Shown: positions 27,360-30,552 of the stretch, in pieces
Numbering within the stretch: the first letter of the stretch is position 1
Layout of the letters: every line of letters starts with the position of its first letter
Origin: Stentor coeruleus
Taxonomy: Eukaryota > Ciliophora > Heterotrichea > Heterotrichida > Stentoridae
Direction: 5' to 3'
Assembly (NCBI GenBank): GCA_001970955.1
Contig: MPUH01000888.1
Span: 1 to 30,552, forward strand
DNA: 30,552 nt
Made by a program: the position numbers and the translations under genes
Notes under the pieces: model-generated
What the model was told of the DNA's origin: nothing
The model's database searches: none
What the model saw: the letters and a program-made list of their open reading frames with translations, nothing else

Positions 27360-28409
27360 TTAAATAACTAAATAAGCCCCTAATCCAAAAGCTAAAAGTT
27401 CTCCAAATGAACTTGTAAATGTAAGCACTACCTCACTATAACTAGGATAATATATAGAAAGTGAACAAGAATCAGCATTTTTAGTCTGCGCATACAAATT
27501 AACATAATTCTCATAATACCAATAACTATATTTTTTTGAATCCCAAATATCATCCATACATTCAGCTGAAAACCTTCTCTCACTATGACACATATGAATC
27601 TCTTTAGTATTTAACCAAGCTTTTCTATGAACTTTATAATCATAAGTTTCAGGGTCTCCAGGAAACAGTGAGCAATAAGACTTCCCATCTAAACTACACT
27701 CACATTTTCCTATCAAAGCTATTCCAGTAAGTCCATCTTCTTCAGAATAACAATAATCAGACATACTACATTCATATGGTGATTGTAAAGTATTAGATAA
27801 TTCTGGTAAACATATAAAAGTACCATTATTGTTTACACAAGTTCCAGATTTACATAAAAGGTTTTTATTCCCATAACAATATTTTATTTCTGTATATTCA
27901 TCTAAGGAAAAATACTCAATACATTCTCCATCTGTAGAGGTACTTATATAATTACATCCTGCATTGTTTACACAATCAAAATCGTTACGACAACCTTTTT
28001 CATTTATTTCTTTAAGAAGAATGCATATTGAACTTTTACAGACTAGTCCTATATCACAGTCTTTTGTTTTTGTACAAGAGTCACCTTCTAAACTACCAGA
28101 ACAATATGAGTCTAAGCATTTACTGGTTATGCAGTCTGTATCATTGAAACATTTTTCACCAGGAAATGAGAGAGATGATGAAAATGTTAGGTTAGAACAT
28201 GTACTTTCTTGACCTGGACCTGGGATTTCACAGGTCAAACCAGATGAGCAAGGGATTAGATTGTAATTTGAAGTAGATGATTGGGAAATACACACTTCGT
28301 TGAGTTCGGTTGTGTTAGTGGATGAACAAGTATATTTTGGACATCCTTGTGAAGAGAGACTTAAAGATAGTAGAGGTACTTGAAAGAGAATTATAAGCAT
28401 CATTATCAT
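27360..28409 (-). CDS. Cysteine-rich secreted or GPI-anchored surface protein
   Basis: A 349-residue protein with a strong signal peptide (about 1-20, MLIILFQVPLLSLSLS) and about 35 cysteines across residues 23-325. The spacing recurs (C-x5-6-DC-x3-KC-x4-C; for example CFNDTDCITSKC, CTKTKDCDIGLVC and CRNDFDCVNNAGC), as in the Dickkopf-like or EGF-like cysteine-rich modules common in ciliate surface proteins. Several N-glycosylation sequons occur near the N-terminus. The C-terminus is a short hydrophobic stretch with no basic tail (SSFGELLAFGLGAYLVI), typical of a GPI-attachment signal. Surface display is inferred; a ligand or function cannot be read from sequence. Uninterrupted frame, ATG at 28409, stop TAA. 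Confidence 0.85.
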   Translation of the reverse strand: MIMMLIILFQVPLLSLSLSSQGCPKYTCSSTNTTELNEVCISQSSTSNYNLIPCSSGLTCEIPGPGQESTCSNLTFSSSLSFPGEKCFNDTDCITSKCLDSYCSGSLEGDSCTKTKDCDIGLVCKSSICILLKEINEKGCRNDFDCVNNAGCNYISTSTDGECIEYFSLDEYTEIKYCYGNKNLLCKSGTCVNNNGTFICLPELSNTLQSPYECSMSDYCYSEEDGLTGIALIGKCECSLDGKSYCSLFPGDPETYDYKVHRKAWLNTKEIHMCHSERRFSAECMDDIWDSKKYSYWYYENYVNLYAQTKNADSCSLSIYYPSYSEVVLTFTSSFGELLAFGLGAYLVI

Positions 28410-29215
28410 AAAGTTTTAATAAAGCATTGCATTTTTTATGTAATTATTTACATGCAAAAATTAGTAAACCATTTGAAGGTTATGCAAATAAACCCTCTTT
28501 GTATTTTTTTATAAGTAACTGAAATGTGCTTGGAAGTCAAATATTATACAAACAGCTAATTTTAATCTGGATTTTTAATACGCATTATCAAGTCTTATGA
28601 AAATAGATATTTATGTATTTATTAACCCTATACTTAATTAGTTTGTCTTTGATATAAAAAATTTAGCATATTTCAAAATATATATTGCTAGAGTAAAAAG
28701 CACAACTTTTATAGGAATTTATTCGGGTAAGTTACTCATCAAAGAGAATAGCATGGACAAGTCATTAGAATATAAAACCAATGCTCTTGTTTCAAAATCA
28801 TATGAAATCTCATAGGGTCTAATATTGGGACAATTAAATCAAAAATTAAAAAAAAAAAATTTAGGTTTTCCCTGTAAGTGTAAAGAATTGATATTCTATA
28901 GATACTTAGTATAACTTATAATAACTTAATATTCAAGTTTATAAATGCTTATCTGATTTTAAATATGATTTTATTCATATACATACTTTATTTAGATTTC
29001 TTTATATTTTTCATCTAGTCTAATAAGGCCAAATTAAAAATATTCTTACATAAGATAATAAAAATATATTCATTACTATAACTAGATTAAAAATTTCCCC
29101 TAAGTGTTCATATTTAAAAGTAAATTCCTATAATTCAAATTTTCTCTTTATGTTAATTATCCCAAGAATCAATTAGATTTTCTTAATAATGATATGCTAA
29201 TTTGTTTTCTATTTA
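28410..29215. other. 0.8-kb spacer with one coding-like fragment
   Basis: No intact gene. The part before 29215 is C-rich and G-poor on the plus strand, as for other 3' flanks of minus genes. A plus-strand stop-bounded frame at 28642-28815 (57 residues, internal ATG at about 28753) is protein-like, with VKSTTFIGIYSGKLLIKEN and MDKSLEYKTNALVSKSYEIS. I treat it as a possible relic. Confidence 0.45.
28642..28815 (+). pseudogene. Possible coding relic
   Basis: A stop-to-stop frame of 57 residues with reasonable amino-acid variety and an ATG only at residue 38. No upstream exon joined by a 15-nt intron was found. It could be chance in AT-rich DNA. Confidence 0.2.
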
Positions 29216-30400
29216 TTAAATATCTAAAATATCGTCTATAATGCTATCCCCTGGAGCTTCATAATAATTATCTTCAACACTAGAAAAGTCATCTAAAGCT
29301 TTAGATAAGTCTCCTTCAATATCATTCTTCGACCCATGGTTAACTTGAGGAATATCAAAAAACTCTTTTGAACAATAATCCAATGGATTCGACACAACTC
29401 TTTTATGCACACCTTTAAAAGAATCAACAAAGTTAGTTTTGCATGTTATTTGCTTATTCCCTCTTCTAGAATTTATATGATTTGAACTAGAAAGTAGGTA
29501 ATTTTTATCTTCTTTTAAAGATTGATTGATTATCTCAGCAGTTTTTAGTTCATTACAAAGAGATTCTATTTTTATAAATTTTTCTTCAAGTTTTGATTGA
29601 ATTTTATTTGAACGAGCTGTTTTAAGACTTAGACTTCCATAATGTGATGGATCTATTGGGGCTATTTCAACCTTTGCTCTTATATCAGCTTGAACTAAAT
29701 TATGAATTGTTGGTTTTAGAAACTCTTCTAATGGTTTTATTATTTTGAATGGGAATTTTGCTTGAGAATTAAGTCTGCATAATTCTTTATAGTCTCTTTC
29801 AATTGTCGCTTCTATATTCGAAATATCCCCATCAAGGTATTTAGAGTAATCATGAATTTTACTTACAACCCTTTTGATAGCATTTTGTTTTTTCTCAAGA
29901 AGTATTGGAATTTCTTTAGGATTTACTGAAGCATTCATACGATATTTTGCTAGATCTTTAAACTCTTTACTGATTTTTTCATTTTTTTGGCTTAGTTTTT
30001 GAATTGACTCTTCCTTTTCTTTGCTTTCTTTAAGGACTGCTTCTAGTTTTGCCATAAAATCGCCTTCGATGTTTGGCTCACGCTGAATAATTTCACTGAT
30101 TCGTTTTTTCTGTTCTATGGATTTCTCTAATGCTTCTTTATTTTCGCTTTCAATTTCAAGAATTCTTTTGCTTAAATAATTCTTTTCTTCTATCAAATAA
30201 TCTAAAATCGCGCTTTGTTCTTCACTTCCAAGCTTAGGAGAACAGTATGATAAAAGTCTTTGTATTGTTGATTTTGTACTTGATAGTCTTTCTTCAACAT
30301 CCTCAAGTCTTTTACAAAGCTGAACCTTGTCCTTCTTAAGGAAGTTAATGCGTGTTTCGTGCCTTTCATTTAATATGGGCTGCGCGATATTGGAATCCAT
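29216..30400 (-). CDS. Coiled-coil protein, 394 residues, function unknown
   Basis: I do not recognise a family. Residues about 12-165 form a long coiled coil rich in Lys, Glu and Leu (KDKVQLCKRLEDVEERL, IEEKNYLSKRILEIESENKE). A second helical block spans about 165-300, with FPFKIIKPLEEFLKPTIHN and another short coil (SKLEEKFIKIESLCNELK). The tail (about 320-394) is polar and strongly acidic at the end (SVEDNYYEAPGDSIIDDILD). No signal peptide, membrane helix or catalytic motif is visible. A structural or cytoskeletal role is plausible for a ciliate but not shown. ATG at 30400; stop TAA. Confidence 0.8.
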   Translation of the reverse strand: MDSNIAQPILNERHETRINFLKKDKVQLCKRLEDVEERLSSTKSTIQRLLSYCSPKLGSEEQSAILDYLIEEKNYLSKRILEIESENKEALEKSIEQKKRISEIIQREPNIEGDFMAKLEAVLKESKEKEESIQKLSQKNEKISKEFKDLAKYRMNASVNPKEIPILLEKKQNAIKRVVSKIHDYSKYLDGDISNIEATIERDYKELCRLNSQAKFPFKIIKPLEEFLKPTIHNLVQADIRAKVEIAPIDPSHYGSLSLKTARSNKIQSKLEEKFIKIESLCNELKTAEIINQSLKEDKNYLLSSSNHINSRRGNKQITCKTNFVDSFKGVHKRVVSNPLDYCSKEFFDIPQVNHGSKNDIEGDLSKALDDFSSVEDNYYEAPGDSIIDDILDI

Positions 30401-30552
30401 AATTAATAGAAATGATTATAATGTAAACTATAATTAGTTTTTATACTAGATGTATGTTTTATATAATAAGGATAATTAAGTTTTTAATGTAAAATATATG
30501 GTAAGTATAAGATTATGGTTATTCACCCTAATATATGACATAGAACGTATAG
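30401..30552. other. 5' flank of the last gene; window end
   Basis: AT-rich, G more frequent than C on the plus strand. No gene start or motif that I can identify. Confidence 0.4.

Noticed and set aside
650-30400. Reassigned stop codons, as in many ciliates
   Set aside because: TAA, TAG and TGA all occur at the expected ends of recognisable proteins (TGA in the Rab gene, TAG in the cytidylyltransferase and RING-CH/FHA genes), and conserved proteins have no internal stops apart from the two 15-nt introns.
1-30552. CRISPR array, phage, transposon or defence island
   Set aside because: The only direct repeat array is a continuous 30-bp tandem without spacers. No transposase, integrase or reverse transcriptase is encoded, and the gene content is eukaryotic housekeeping.

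Overview
This window looks like macronuclear DNA of a heterotrich ciliate, most like Stentor coeruleus. The evidence is AT-rich DNA; dense genes (about 17 in 30.5 kb, often 30-80 bp apart); the standard genetic code, with TAA, TAG and TGA all ending recognisable proteins; and almost no introns. The two introns I can define are each exactly 15 nt (16090-16104 on the minus strand, 20282-20296 on the plus strand), and removing each one restores a single frame. The organism call is an inference. The eukaryotic housekeeping content and the 15-nt introns are seen directly.

Layout. Positions 1-206 are a 30-bp tandem array at the window edge. 650-9418 is a minus-strand block: a USP25/28-like deubiquitinase, a TPR plus IQ-motif protein, ribosomal protein eS6 and the importin-alpha export receptor CSE1. 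CSE1 starts 37 bp from the divergent rRNA methyltransferase SPB1 (plus). A class II DYRK kinase (plus) then converges on a minus-strand trio: a membrane-anchored aspartyl protease-like protein, a RING-CH/FHA protein with one 15-nt intron, and a UBTD1/2-like ubiquitin-domain protein. After a 1.6 kb spacer, a Rab5-like GTPase (minus) and a Tom22/Tom9-like mitochondrial import receptor (plus) diverge from only 33 bp. A 754-aa coiled-coil protein with one 15-nt intron follows, then about 1.5 kb of decayed coding sequence (22324-23798). The rest is a minus-strand run: two unrecognised small proteins, ethanolamine-phosphate cytidylyltransferase, a cysteine-rich secreted or GPI-type surface protein and a coiled-coil protein.

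Functional picture. This is an ordinary chromosomal neighbourhood: nuclear transport, ribosome biogenesis, ubiquitin signalling, membrane traffic and phospholipid synthesis. I see no operon-like grouping of pathways and no mobile element.

Assembly caution. Five single-N sites (4680, 8932, 9108, 17221, 22096) are each flanked by the same sequence on both sides. They look like unmerged contig overlaps, not biology. Ignoring the second copy heals the TPR-IQ and CSE1 genes perfectly in frame.

Most unusual signal. Many non-coding flanks have a very strong strand asymmetry that follows gene orientation. Reading outward from a gene at either end, the outward strand is G-rich and almost or completely free of C (for example 188 and 195 nt with 42 G and 0 C).
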